A model generated the notes under the pieces. That model saw nothing but the letters and a program-made list of their open reading frames with translations, searched no databases and was not told where the DNA came from. From Phycicoccus flavus (GTDB lineage Bacteria > Actinomycetota > Actinomycetes > Actinomycetales > Dermatophilaceae): DNA of 64,000 nt. The position numbers and the translations under genes were made by a program. The stretch lies in contig NZ_SAYU02000001.1 of the NCBI RefSeq assembly GCF_004025965.2, forward strand, positions 62,001 to 126,000. The letters are read 5' to 3'. Shown piece by piece: positions 24,040 through 33,633 of the stretch (positions are counted from its first letter, which is position 1; the number at the start of each line of letters is the position of its first letter).

Positions 24040-27000
24040 TCACCGCACGGTGACGGTGAGCGAGCCGAGTACGTCGGTGCGCTCGTCGCCGACGAGGACG
24101 TGGACGGTGTAGGTGCCCGCCGCCGCCCAGGTGTGCGAGCCGCTGACCGTGGCCGTGCCGTCGGCGGCGGCCGTCACCGTGGCGTCCTCGGTGACCGTCC
24201 CGTCGCCCCACTGGACGCGGGCGGTGTAGCCGTCGCCGGGGACCCCGCCGGTCACCGTGCCGAGCGTGACCGTGGCGGCGGAGCCCTTCGTGGTGCTCGC
24301 GTCCGCCGCCGTCTCCAGGGCGATGGGCGCGCCGTCGTCGGCGACCGCGAGGACGTGGATCCGGCCCGCGGACTGCGGGTCGCCCGTCTGCCTCGCCAGC
24401 GTCACCGACTGCACGGTCTTGCCCTCCGGGATGTCGAGCGGCGCGGTGGCGAACAGCTTGACGTGGCAGCTGTCGGTGCCCGTGCCGTTCGTCCGGTAGG
24501 TCATCTCGACCGCGACGGTGTTGCCGAAGCGGGCGTCACCGCACCAGTCGCCGTACTGCACCGGGTACTGGACGGTCGAGCCGTCGGTGAAGGTCACCGT
24601 CGACATCGTGTCCTGGTTCTTCTGGGTCGCGGTGCCGATGAGCGACATCTGCGTGGCGCCGGGGGCGAGGGTGACGTCCAGCGTCTGGCCCGCACCCGTC
24701 GCGCTGTCCGGATCACCCGCGGGGACCGCCGGCAGCGACCAGGAGAGGTCGGAGCCGGGGACCGTGAGGAGCTTGCCCGGCACGACGCCCTGGTCGACGA
24801 GGGCCTGGCGGGCGATACCCGACCGTCCGCCGTCGCAGGCGACCGAGGTCCCCACGTCGCCGATGCACTGCAGGTCGAACGCCGCCGCGTAGGACGGGAG
24901 GACGGCCTGGTGCACGGTGGCGGCGCCGAGGGCCGAGGCCGACTCCTTGCCGAGGGTCACCGTGACCCGGGGCTGGTAGTACCCCGGCTCGGCCCAGGTG
25001 TGGGTGCCGGACACGGTGGAGGTCCCGAGGTCACCGGCCTTGACGACACCCTGGCTGGGCTCGGTGCCGTCGCCCCAGTCGATGGTCGCCGTCGCCGTGA
25101 CGTCGGAGCCGGTGCCGTTGTCGGCGACGCCACCGGAGAACGTCGCGACCTGGCCGGACCACTCCTGGCCGGCCGAGGTCTCGACGGCGTCGCCGGCTGT
25201 GACCTTCAGGGCCGTGTTCTGCTCCTTCGAGCCGTCGGTGAGCAGCTCGAGCTCGGACAGGTTCACCCTGCCGGTCGCGTCCGTGACGACGAGCCGGTAG
25301 CTCGTGTAGGTCCCGGTGTGCGCGATCCGGAAGGGCCGGGTCTGGACCCGCCAGGGGAAGGTCTGACCGCTACGGGTGTCGAGCGTGCGCCAGGTCTTCC
25401 CGTCGTTCTTGGAGCCCTGGAGCCGCCACGCCGTCGGGTCGCCCTTCTCCGGGCCGGAGGTGACGGTGTACCAGGTGGCCCGCTGGCCGGCGCCGGACAG
25501 GGAGTACGTGACCGACGGGGTGGCCGAGGTGAAGGCCGCCGACGTCCTCGAGGTGTTGTCGAAGAGCGACGCCGCCGAGCCACCGGAGGCGAGGTCGGTC
25601 GCCGCTGCCTTCCCGCGGTTCTTGCCGGTGGCGTCCTTGAGCGGGTTCGGGGCCTCGGTGCCTTTCGTCAGCGACGGGGGCAGGTCCTGCTCCCGCGAGC
25701 CGAAGTCGGACGGCGTCGGGCCCATCCGGTACGTCACGGTCGTGGCGCCGGTGAGGTCCGCCTGGTCGAGGGAGACGCTCTGGTGGGTCTTGCCGTCCAC
25801 CGTGACGCCCTGGACGTAGATGTTGCGCTCCGAGTTGCCCGGGGCCTCGAAGGTCAGGTCGCCCTGGGTGCGGTGGATCGTCGTCCGCTCGAACTTCGGC
25901 GAGCCGATGGCCCACTGCGACGAGCCGACCTCCAGCGGGTAGATGCCGAGCGCGGACAGGACGTACCAGGCCGACATCTCGCCGTTGTCCTCGTCACCGG
26001 GGTAGCCCTGGCCGGTCTCGGTGCCGACGTAGAGGCGCCGCAGGATCTCGCGGACCTTCTCGGCGGTCTTCCACTGCTGGCCGGTCCAGTCGTACATGTA
26101 CGGGATGTGGTGGGAGACCTGGTTGCTCTGGCCGAGCATCCCCATCCGGACGTCGCGGGCCTCGCGCATCTCGTGGATGACGCCGCCGTAGCCGCCCGGC
26201 TTGGTCGCCGTCTCCGGCGTCGAGAAGAACTCGTCGAGCTTCTTCGCGAGCCCGTCCCGGCCGCCATAAAGGTTGGCCAGGCCCACCCCGTCCTGCGGTG
26301 CGTGGAAGGCGAAGTTCCAGCCGTTGGTCTCGGTGAAGTCGCCGCCCCAGTCCTCGGGGTCGAAGGAGGAGGCGTCGGGGAAGGCGCCGTCGGGCTGGCG
26401 TCCGCGGAAGAAGTCCGTCGCCTCGTCGAAGCTGTTGACGTAGTGCGTCGCCCGCTCCAGGAAGTACGCCGACTCCTCGCGCAGGCCCGCCCGGCGGCTG
26501 TCCGGCGTCGCCGGGTCCGTCGCGAGCTTCGCGGCCATGTTGCCGATGCCTTAGTCGTTGATGAAGCCCTCGAGTCCCCAGGACACCGACTCGTGCGTCG
26601 CGGTGCTCGTGTAGCCGAGGAACGTCGAGGTGTCGATGCCCTTGCGGCCCACCGCACTCGAGGTCGGCAGCACGGTCGCGTTCTTCAGCGCCGCGTCGTA
26701 CGTCGACAACGGGTCGGGGATCTCGACGCCGCGCAGGTAGGCGTCGGCGAAGGCGACGTCCGAGCTCGTGCCGGTCATGAGGTCGGCGTAGCCCGGCGAG
26801 GACCAGCGGGCGACCCAGCCGCCGTCGCGGTACTGCTGGACGAAGCCGTCCTCGATCTCGGCCGCGACCTCCGGGTAGAGGAGGCTGTAGGCCGGCCAGA
26901 CGGTCCGGTAGGTGTCCCAGAAGCCGTTGTTGACGTAGATCTTGCCGTCGACGACCTTCGCGTTCGTCGTCGTGGCGGTCGCGGAGCCGGACTTCGCCGA

Positions 27001-29111
27001 CACGGGGCTGGCGTACCGGTAGCGCGGCGCGGCCGCGGTGCCGGTGTTCTCGAACTGGCTGTTCGGGTAGAGGTTCAGCCGGTAGAGGTTGGAGTACATC
27101 GTCGTGCGGTCGCTGTCGTTCGCGCCCTCGACGTCGACGACGCCGAGGCGCTCGTTCCACGCGGTGTTCGCGGCCTCCCGGACGCCGTCGAAGTCCCGGC
27201 CCGCGAGCTCGAGGGCGTGGTTGCGCTTCGCCTGGTCCAGGCCGATGAAGGACGTCGCCAGGTCCAGCACGACCGTCCGGTCCGTGCGCGTGTCGAACGT
27301 CGCGTACCGGGTGCCGGTGTGGCCGTTCGGCGCGGTGCCGGCAGAGGTGGGGGTGCGGTCGAAGGTGCCGTAGACGAACATCCGGCTCCGGCCGGCGGAC
27401 AGGCCGCTGCCGTTGTCGACCCAGCCGGTGACGGTGCCGTCGGAGGGGTGGACGGTGAAGGAGCCGTTGTCGTTCACCGTGTCGAGGACGAGGTGGCCCG
27501 CGTCGGTGCCCTCGGGGAAGGTGAAGCGGAAGACGCCGCCGTGGTCGGCCGGGGTGTGCTCGGCGACGATGCCGTCGTCGAGGACCGCCCGGTAGTAGTC
27601 GGGGTGGGCGATCTCGCTCGCGTGGTCGAAGGGCAGGCCCCGGCCGGAGGCGCTGCCGGTGGGGACGCCGCTCGTCATCGACGGCATGACCGACATCTGG
27701 TTGCGGTCACCCATCCACGGGCTCGGCTCGTGCGAGACGGCCAACCCCTGCAGCACCGGGTGGTTCCGGGCGTTGTTGGCCTGCTGGTAGTAGTACTCCC
27801 ACGACTGCGAGTTCGCGTTGGTCACGGGGGTGAGGAACGTGAAGCCGTTGGGCAGCGCGCTGATCGGCAGGTTGTTGCCGCGCGAGAACGAGCTCGAGGC
27901 GTTCGTGCCGCGGCGGACGTCGACGAAGTTCGTGAGGTCGCGGTCGTCGACGGCGGCCGGGGCGGCCTGGACGCTCAGGTCGTCGACCCAGCCGCCGAAC
28001 CGGGTGTCGGTCCTCGCGGTCTCGTTGTCGTAGCCGAGGAGGATCCGGTCGACGGTCCGGCCGGCCGCGACGTCGCCGAGCGGGATCGTCACGGAGTTCC
28101 ACTGGTCGGCGTAGAGGATCTTGCCCGCGCCCTGGCCGGCCGGGCTCGCGTCGACGCCGTGGACGTCGCTCGGGCGCAGGTCGGAGAGGTAGGTGCCGTC
28201 GGTGAAGTGCAGGTCGACGGCGGTGTGCGTCGAGGGATAGGTGAGGTCGCCGCCCACCATGTCCGGGAAGATCTTGTAGGACAGGGTGCTGTCGGCGCCC
28301 ACGGGCAGGTCGACGTCGAAGAGCCGGTTCCAGGCGTAGCCGCGGCCGTCCGCGATGTGGCCGCCGGAGTAGCGCATCGCCTTGACGCCGGTCCAGCCGA
28401 CGAGGGCTTGATGTTGTAGCCGCTGACCGGGCCGGAGCCGGTCCTGGTCACCATCGGGCCGGCGCCGGCCTCGCCGGTGGAGCCGTCCGAGAGGTCCCAG
28501 TCGGCGAGCTGGATGATGCCGCCGCCGTGGTTCGCGGTGACGTCGAGCCGGTAGTAGAGGTAGCTGCCGGGGTTGTCGATGTCGAAGGTCTTCGTCGTGA
28601 AGCGGTCGGCGAAGTCGATGCCGGTCTCTCGGTCGAGGTCGGTCCAGGTCTTGCCGTCGCTCGAGCCCCGGAGCGTCACGGCCCGGGGGTCGCGCTCGGG
28701 GGCGTCGTTGGCCGACGTCAGCGAGAACGTCACCGCCTTCGCCGGCGCGCCGAGCTCGTACTGCGCCCAGGCGGTCGAGGCGAACGCGAGCCACTTGCTG
28801 TCGGGGCTACCGTCCGCGAGGTTCGCGGCGACCTCGCCGGGCGCGTTCTCGGCGCTCGCGGTCACGTCGGCGACCTGGCCGAGGAGGCTGCCCTCGCTGC
28901 TCGTCGTGCCGGTGACGCCGTGCTGGCGCGGGCCGTCGGGGCCCACCTCGACCGTCGACACCTGGGGCTGGGGCTGACCCTCCTCGAAGGAGGTCGACCA
29001 GTCACCCGGGGCCGGGGCGGCCGCCGCCGGGAGGACCGCTCCCGCCATCGTCGTCGTCGTCGCCACCGCCAGCGCGGTCACCACCGCGCGGAACCTCGTC
29101 CTGCCACCCAT
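24040..29111 (-). pseudogene. GH92 alpha-mannosidase gene, broken by a frameshift and a stop codon
   Basis: One secreted glycoside hydrolase of about 1690 codons lies here in three pieces. The first part (29111 to about 28406) has a signal peptide (MGGRTRFRAVVTALAVATT, A-rich) and an F5/8-type C domain (80-207). At 28404-28406 one base is missing (GGG where GGGG restores ...NIKP-LVGWTGVKAM). The second part (to 26551) holds the GH92 N-terminal sandwich and start of the catalytic barrel. TAA at 26551-26553 then interrupts FIND-stop-GIGNMA. The last part (to 24040) has the DEDNGEMSAWYVLSALG motif, a second F5/8-type C domain and two PKD-like modules. GH92 enzymes trim alpha-mannosides outside the cell. 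Protein similarity continues across both breaks, so decay is recent or the breaks are sequencing errors. GGAGGA precedes the start. Confidence 0.85.
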
Positions 29112-29259
29112 CGGGTCCTCCGTGCTCGTCGTCGAGCCAGTCCCGGCCTGGAGCGGCGGCGACGATGCGGCCGGGGGAGGCCGCCGATGAGGGCGTCGCT
29201 GCCCACCGGTGCCCCGACCTTCGGTCGCCGCGCAGGACGTGTCAACCGGGGCCGACGGC

Positions 29260-29276
29260 TTGTCCGGTCAGGACAA
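29260..29276. promoter_or_regulatory. Inverted-repeat operator between GH92 gene and its LacI regulator
   Basis: TTGTCC-GGTCA-GGACAA is a perfect 6+6 inverted repeat midway in the 247-bp divergent gap. The position suits repression of both genes by the LacI-family protein. The motif is not a classic LacI operator, so this is moderate inference. Confidence 0.45.
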
Positions 29277-29358
29277 CGGCACCGGACAGGACCGGACCGC
29301 CCGGGTCCACCGCGGCCGGTCGTTGCCGGGCGGGGCGGTGCTCTGGTGTCATGACGCG

Positions 29359-30384
29359 GTGACCCCGACGTCGGACCACCGGCCCCCCGCGCGCCCGACG
29401 ATGGCGGAGATCGCCGCGGAGGCGCACGTGTCGGTGAAGACCGTCTCGCGGGTCGTCAACCACCACCCCGGGGTCCGGCCCGACACGGCCGAGCGGGTAC
29501 GCGAGATCATCCGGCGTACCGGGTTCCGCCGGGCCGGCGGTCTCGCGACGATCCGGGAGGGGCGGACCTTCACCATCGGGCTCGTCGTCGAGGAGCTGGC
29601 CAACCCGTTCTACTCGCAGATCGCCGCCGGGGTGGAGCGGGAGGCGCGGATGCACCGCTACCACCTCATCACCGCGTCGGCCGAGAACTCGCCGAACCGC
29701 GAGCGGGCCGTCGTCCAGGCGCTGCTGGCCCGGCGCGTCGACGGCGTCGTCGTCGTCCCCGCCGGCGAGGCTCCCGTCGCCGACCCGTCCCTCGAGGCCG
29801 CGGGGACCCCGATCGTCCACCTGGACCGGCCCGTGCGCGGGGCGCACTGCGACACGGTGCTGTCGGACAACCTCGGGGGGATGCGCAGCGCCGTCGAGCA
29901 CCTCGTCGCCCACGGCCACCGGCGGATCGGCTTCCTCGGCGACGACCCGGAGTTCTGGACCGCGCGTCAGCGGCGGGAGTCCTTCCTCGCGACGCACGGC
30001 TCGATCGGGCTGCCGTCGCCGGCACCGGTCGTCATGGGCCCCCACGGCCCGGAGTCGGTGCGGGCGGCGCTCGCGGCCTGGACCGAGGGGCCGGAGCCGG
30101 TGACGGCGCTCGTCACCGGCAACAACCGCGTCACCGTGCTCACCCTCGTCGCGCTGCGCGACCTCGGGATCGCGCTGTCGCTCGTGGCCTACGACGACTT
30201 CGAGCTCGCCGAGCTCGTCGACCCGCCGGTCACGGCCGTCCACCTCGATCCGGCGGCGATGGGGGAGAAGGCGGCCCAGGTGCTCTTCGCCCGGCTGCTC
30301 GGTGACGAGTCGCCGCCCCGGACCATCGTCCTGCCGACCCGGCTCGTCGTCCGGGGCTCCGGCCGCCGCCCCGCCCGCGCCTGA
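29359..30384 (+). CDS. LacI-family regulator, probable controller of the GH92 gene
   Basis: 341 residues. LacI helix-turn-helix MAEIAAEAHVSVKTVSRVVN (residues 15-34) plus hinge, then sugar-binding core with TIGLVVEELANPFYSQI, DGVVVVPAGE, GHRRIGFLGDD and the end VHLDPAAMGEKAAQVL. The start is taken as GTG 29359; the ATG at 29401 is the fallback. A regulator divergent from a mannosidase gene would normally sense a mannoside-derived sugar. It is intact although its likely target is broken. Confidence 0.82.
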   Translation: MTPTSDHRPPARPTMAEIAAEAHVSVKTVSRVVNHHPGVRPDTAERVREIIRRTGFRRAGGLATIREGRTFTIGLVVEELANPFYSQIAAGVEREARMHRYHLITASAENSPNRERAVVQALLARRVDGVVVVPAGEAPVADPSLEAAGTPIVHLDRPVRGAHCDTVLSDNLGGMRSAVEHLVAHGHRRIGFLGDDPEFWTARQRRESFLATHGSIGLPSPAPVVMGPHGPESVRAALAAWTEGPEPVTALVTGNNRVTVLTLVALRDLGIALSLVAYDDFELAELVDPPVTAVHLDPAAMGEKAAQVLFARLLGDESPPRTIVLPTRLVVRGSGRRPARA

Positions 30385-30386
30385 CC

Positions 30387-30416
30387 CCCCACCCTGGACC
30401 CGCGGGTCGGGTGGGG
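30387..30416 (+). terminator. Terminator of the second LacI gene
   Basis: CCCCACCC and GGGTGGGG form the outer stem, and the bases between them include the palindrome GACCCGCGGGTC. It starts 2 bp after the stop codon. Confidence 0.7.
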
Positions 30417-30441
30417 CGGGCGCGGACGGGTCCGGACGTGC

Positions 30442-30474
30442 GACGACCCCGGCGCGAGAGCTGCCGGGGTCGTC
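30442..30474 (-). terminator. Terminator of the secreted CHRD-like gene
   Basis: Perfect 12-bp arms (GACGACCCCGGC and complement) with a 9-base loop, 65 bp downstream of the minus-strand stop at 30539. It backs up the facing LacI terminator. Confidence 0.6.
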
Positions 30475-30538
30475 CCTCCCGCGCGGGGTCCTCGCGGAAG
30501 ACGGGTGTCGTGGCCGACGGGCGGCCGCGACGGGTGGG

Positions 30539-31189
30539 TCAGTTGGCGATGCCGCCGCAGAGGACCGGGATGGTGGCCTCGAGCGGGAAGGCGTTGCCGA
30601 GCGAGGACGGGCCGGCCTCGAAGTCGTACTCGCCGTTGCCGTTGATGTCGATGCCGTGGACGACGACCTGGACGGTGCCGGCGTTGGCCATCGCCGAGTC
30701 CTGGCTGAACGTGCGGCTGTAGGAGAGGTAGCCGTTCTCGTCGGCGACCGCCATCCGGGTGAGGTCGAGCGCGCTGCTCGGCGACACGTCGCCGGTCGTG
30801 GTCAGCGAGGTGAGGATGCTGCCGTAGTACGGCACGCCCTCGACGACGGTGACGTAGCCGTCGCCGTTGACGTCGGCGTCGCTGTCCGGGCAGCCCATGT
30901 CCGTGGCCGGGCCGTCGACGCCGTGCAGGTGCATGGCGTGCGGGGCGTTGGGCATGAGGCCCCAGGCCTCGACCTTGACCTGCACCTTGCCGCTGGGCAG
31001 CGTCTTGATGCGGGTCGTGCCGTTGGCCTGGCTGTTCGGCACCGTGGGTGCCTGGACGGGGTCGAGCGAGTACGAGTAGCTCGCGACCTTGGCCGAGGGG
31101 TTGTCGTCGTGCGCGGCGAACGCAGCGCCGGCGGTACCGAGCGAGAGCGCGGCGGCGGCGGTGAGTGCGAGGGGGGTCCTGACCTTCAT
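30539..31189 (-). CDS. Secreted CHRD-like protein with calcium-loop motifs
   Basis: 216 residues. A Sec signal peptide (MKVRTPLALTAAAALSLG, cleavage likely after AFA) precedes a beta-rich domain with APHAMHLHGVDG, a histidine block like that of CHRD and Cu/Zn-SOD folds, and SALDLTRMAVADENGYLSYSRTF. Two DxDxNGDG-type loops (DADVNGDGYV and DINGNGEYDF) look able to bind calcium. Start ATG 31189 has GGAGG upstream. Function is unknown; extracellular structural or metal-binding roles are the reasonable options. Confidence 0.6.
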   Translation of the reverse strand: MKVRTPLALTAAAALSLGTAGAAFAAHDDNPSAKVASYSYSLDPVQAPTVPNSQANGTTRIKTLPSGKVQVKVEAWGLMPNAPHAMHLHGVDGPATDMGCPDSDADVNGDGYVTVVEGVPYYGSILTSLTTTGDVSPSSALDLTRMAVADENGYLSYSRTFSQDSAMANAGTVQVVVHGIDINGNGEYDFEAGPSSLGNAFPLEATIPVLCGGIAN

Positions 31190-31389
31190 GGGGTGATCCT
31201 CCGTGGGGTTTCCCTGCGATGACGGACGACAGCATCTGTGGTGCCGTCCCGGGAGGCGGTTCGTCGCACCCCGCTCGGGCGGATTGCCCGGATCGCGGAA
31301 ATCCTCCGACTTTCTCGCCGATGCCGGCGTTGCCCCTCTCACCCGCCCCACCGTCCTCGTCCGTCCCGTGCGGCGCGTGGATCGTCCTA

Positions 31390-31425
31390 GATCAACTTGA
31401 CTGTTGATCAACTCAGTGATTTAAT
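31390..31425 (+). promoter_or_regulatory. AT-rich promoter and operator of the arsR operon
   Basis: TTGACT (31397-31402) and TTTAAT (31420-31425), 17 bp apart, form the best sigma-70 promoter in the window. The ATG is 7 bp after the -10 box, so the message is probably leaderless. An inverted repeat GATCAAC-N6-GTTGATC (31390-31396/31403-31409) straddles the -35 box, which is the expected place for autorepression by the encoded ArsR protein. Confidence 0.78.
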
Positions 31426-31431
31426 ACAGAC

Positions 31432-31815
31432 ATGGAGAAGCCGGACGACGTCGACCGCGGGTTCGCCGCGCTGGCCGACCCCGTCCGCCGGGCGATCGTC
31501 GCGCGGCTCAGCCGGGGCCCGGCCACCGTCGGCGAGATCGCCGAGCCGTTCGACATCTCGCTGCAGGCGGTCTCGCGCCATCTGCAGGTGCTCGAGGACG
31601 CCGGCCTGGTGTCCAAGGGTCGCGACGCCCAGCGCCGGCCGGTCCGCCTCGAGCCGGCCGCCCTCGAGCGGCTCACCGCGTGGATCGACGGCTACCGGAT
31701 CGCGGCCGAGCGGTCATTCCGCCGCCTCGACGCCCTGCTCGCCGAGGACCCCCAAGCCCCACCGGCGGCCCCGTCCGGGACCGACCCCACCACCCCCAGA
31801 AGGAGAGACCGATGA
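31432..31815 (+). CDS. ArsR-family winged-helix regulator
   Basis: 127 residues. ArsR/SmtB fold: FAALADPVRRAIVARLSRGPATVGEIAEPF, then ISLQAVSRHLQVLEDAGLV and the wing KGRDAQRRPVRLEP. No CxC metal site is seen, so it likely senses something other than a metal ion, like other ArsR proteins encoded with AHSA1 partners. Leaderless start. Its stop overlaps the AHSA1 start (ATGA), giving a three-gene operon with the VOC gene. Confidence 0.85.
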   Translation: MEKPDDVDRGFAALADPVRRAIVARLSRGPATVGEIAEPFDISLQAVSRHLQVLEDAGLVSKGRDAQRRPVRLEPAALERLTAWIDGYRIAAERSFRRLDALLAEDPQAPPAAPSGTDPTTPRRRDR

Positions 31816-32282
31816 GCAACGAGCTGCACCTCGACGTCCCGAAGGACGTCCCCTGGATCGACTTCACCCGCGAGTTCGACGCCCCCGTCGCCGCCGTCTT
31901 CGACGCCCACCGCGACCCCGACAAGGTCCGGCGCTGGCTCGGCCCGCACGGCTACGAGATGGACGTCGTGCACTGGGAGTTCACCGACGGCGGCGCCTAC
32001 GAGTACGTGCACCGCGACCCCGACGGCGGCGAGTACGGCTTTAGGGGCTCGTTCCACACCGTGCGCGACGACGAGACCGTCATCCAGACCTTCGAGTTCG
32101 TGGGCATGCCGGACCAGGTCGCCCTGGAGTTCCTCACCTTCGAGGACCTCGGCGACGGCCGCACCCGCCTGCGCGGCCGCAGCATCGGCCGCACCGTCGA
32201 GGGCCGCGACGCCATGGTCGAGAGCGGCATGGAGTCGGGCATGCGCGAGGGGTACGTGCGCCTGGACTCCGTGCTGCGCTGA
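31812..32282 (+). CDS. SRPBCC/AHSA1-domain protein
   Basis: 156 residues. AHSA1-like helix-grip fold: FTREFDAPVAAVFDAHRDPDKVRRWLGPHGYEM is the standard opening and the C-terminus has GMESGMREGYVRLDSVL. Such proteins are often encoded directly after an ArsR regulator; their ligand is generally unknown. ATGA overlap with arsR shows coupled translation. Confidence 0.82.
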   Translation: MSNELHLDVPKDVPWIDFTREFDAPVAAVFDAHRDPDKVRRWLGPHGYEMDVVHWEFTDGGAYEYVHRDPDGGEYGFRGSFHTVRDDETVIQTFEFVGMPDQVALEFLTFEDLGDGRTRLRGRSIGRTVEGRDAMVESGMESGMREGYVRLDSVLR

Positions 32283-32313
32283 GGGCGGCCCCGTGGCCAC
32301 CGAAGGAGGACCC

Positions 32314-32730
32314 ATGGACTGGACCCTCGAGGTCGTCGTCGTCCCCGTGTCCGACGTCGAGGCGTCGATCGCGTTCTACCGCGACCGGGTGGGGTTCGCC
32401 CTGGACCACGACACCGACGCCGGGTACGGGCGCATCGTCCAGCTGACGCCGCGCGGGTCGGGCTGCTCGGTGGTCCTCGGGACGTTGCCCCCCATGCAGC
32501 GCATGGCCCCCGGCTCGCTGCACGGGCTGCAGCTGGTCGTCCCGGACGCCCGGGCCGCCCACGCGGAGCTCGTGGGTCGCGGCGTGGCGTGCGAGGAGGT
32601 GACGGCGCTCGACGAGCGGGACGGCGGCACGCTGTTCGGGTTCGCGGACCCCGACGGCAACTCCTGGGTGGTTCAGGAGATCCGGGCCCGCGGCGGGTCC
32701 TCGTCGCCGCCCCGCGACCCCGCCGGCTGA
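32314..32730 (+). CDS. VOC-family (glyoxalase-like) protein
   Basis: 138 residues, paired beta-alpha-beta-beta-beta units of the vicinal oxygen chelate fold: VVVVPVSDVEASIAFYRDRVGF in the first and GLQLVVPDARAAHAELVGRGV ... FGFADPDGNSWVVQEI in the second. Metal ligands fit the family (His/Glu at the start of the second unit and final Glu). Activity not assigned: bleomycin-resistance-like, dioxygenase or glyoxalase are possible. AAGGAGGA precedes the ATG. Third gene of the arsR operon. Confidence 0.82.
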   Translation: MDWTLEVVVVPVSDVEASIAFYRDRVGFALDHDTDAGYGRIVQLTPRGSGCSVVLGTLPPMQRMAPGSLHGLQLVVPDARAAHAELVGRGVACEEVTALDERDGGTLFGFADPDGNSWVVQEIRARGGSSSPPRDPAG

Positions 32731-32746
32731 GCGGACGGCCCGGGGG

Positions 32747-32938
32747 TCAGGGGGCCGGCGCGTCGTCCCCGGACCGCTCGGACGAGGTCCGGGCGGCGCG
32801 CTCGCGGAGCCGGTCGCGCACCTCGTCCGGGCTGTAGGCCCGGCGCGAGCGCTCGTCCCTCGTCACGAGCACCCCGGTGGCGACGACCCCGGCCGCCGAC
32901 GCGATGCCGAGCAGCTTCCACATCCGGTTGCGGTCCAC
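32747..32938 (-). CDS. Small membrane-anchored actinobacterial protein of unknown function
   Basis: 63 residues: MDRNRMWKLLGIASAAGV begins a single membrane segment ending at about residue 24, then a charged tail (VTRDERSRRAYSPDEVRDRLRER). A conserved short family in actinobacteria with the same ARDER..RAYTPDEVR tail is familiar to me but unnamed. Start is the GTG at 32938: TAGGGT lies 7 bp upstream (32946-32951), so the transcript is probably leaderless. Confidence 0.6.
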   Translation of the reverse strand: MDRNRMWKLLGIASAAGVVATGVLVTRDERSRRAYSPDEVRDRLRERAARTSSERSGDDAPAP

Positions 32939-32979
32939 GGCGCTCACCCTAGCCACCGGGGGCCCGGCACACTGGGGCC

Positions 32980-33633
32980 ATGGCGCGCCCCCGCTCGACC
33001 GCCGTCCCGTTCGACGACGCCGTCGCGACGACCCGCACCGGCGACCTGTGGATCTTCCGCGGCGGCACCGTCGCCGACCGGGCGATCCAGACGGCCAGCA
33101 ACGCCCCGGTCAACCACGTCGGGATGGCCCTCGTCCTCGACGACCTGCCGCCGCTCATGTGGCACGCCGAGCTCGGGCGGTCACTGCGGGACCAGTGGAC
33201 CGGCGACCACCACCGCGGCGTCCAGCTGCACGACCTGGCCGAGGCCGTGATGACGTGGCAGGTGCGCTACGGCCAGCGCGCCTGGCTGCGGCAGCTCGAC
33301 CCGGCCGCCGGCGCCGCCGAGGAGGACGCCGCGCTGCGGGTCGTGGCCCGGCTCGACGGGGTGTCCTTCCCCTCGACGGTCCGGCTCGGCTGGCGGTGGC
33401 TGCGCGGGCGCGACGCCCACCTCACCCGGCGCTCGCGGGAGGCGAAGGGCCTGCGGCCGGAGGACGCGTACTGCGCGGAGGTCGTCGCCGCCACGCTCGA
33501 GGAGATGGGCGTGCTGCGCCCGGACGTCCCGACGAACTGGTACGACCCCGGCCGCTTCTGGAGCGGGGACTCCCTGCCGCTCGCCGAGGGCCGCCGCTAC
33601 GGCGCCGAGGTCGAGGTCGCGCCGCCGGCCTGA
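32980..33633 (+). CDS. Permuted papain-like (YiiX/NlpC-P60-type) protein
   Basis: 217 residues. RTGDLWIFRGGTVADRAIQTASNAPVNHVGMAL carries a His early and EDAYCAEVVAATLEEMGVL a Cys late, the reversed His-then-Cys order of circularly permuted NlpC/P60 (YaeF/YiiX-like) thiol enzymes. No signal peptide, so it probably acts in the cytosol. Substrate may be an acyl or amide bond; unproven. Its 3' end overlaps the convergent membrane-protein gene by 37 bp. Confidence 0.6.
   Translation: MARPRSTAVPFDDAVATTRTGDLWIFRGGTVADRAIQTASNAPVNHVGMALVLDDLPPLMWHAELGRSLRDQWTGDHHRGVQLHDLAEAVMTWQVRYGQRAWLRQLDPAAGAAEEDAALRVVARLDGVSFPSTVRLGWRWLRGRDAHLTRRSREAKGLRPEDAYCAEVVAATLEEMGVLRPDVPTNWYDPGRFWSGDSLPLAEGRRYGAEVEVAPPA

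Noticed and set aside
24100-28419. Very long open frame on the plus strand opposite the GH92 gene
   Set aside because: The translation is Arg/Gly/Ala/Val-rich without domains and mirrors the third-position GC bias of the minus-strand gene. It is an antisense shadow.
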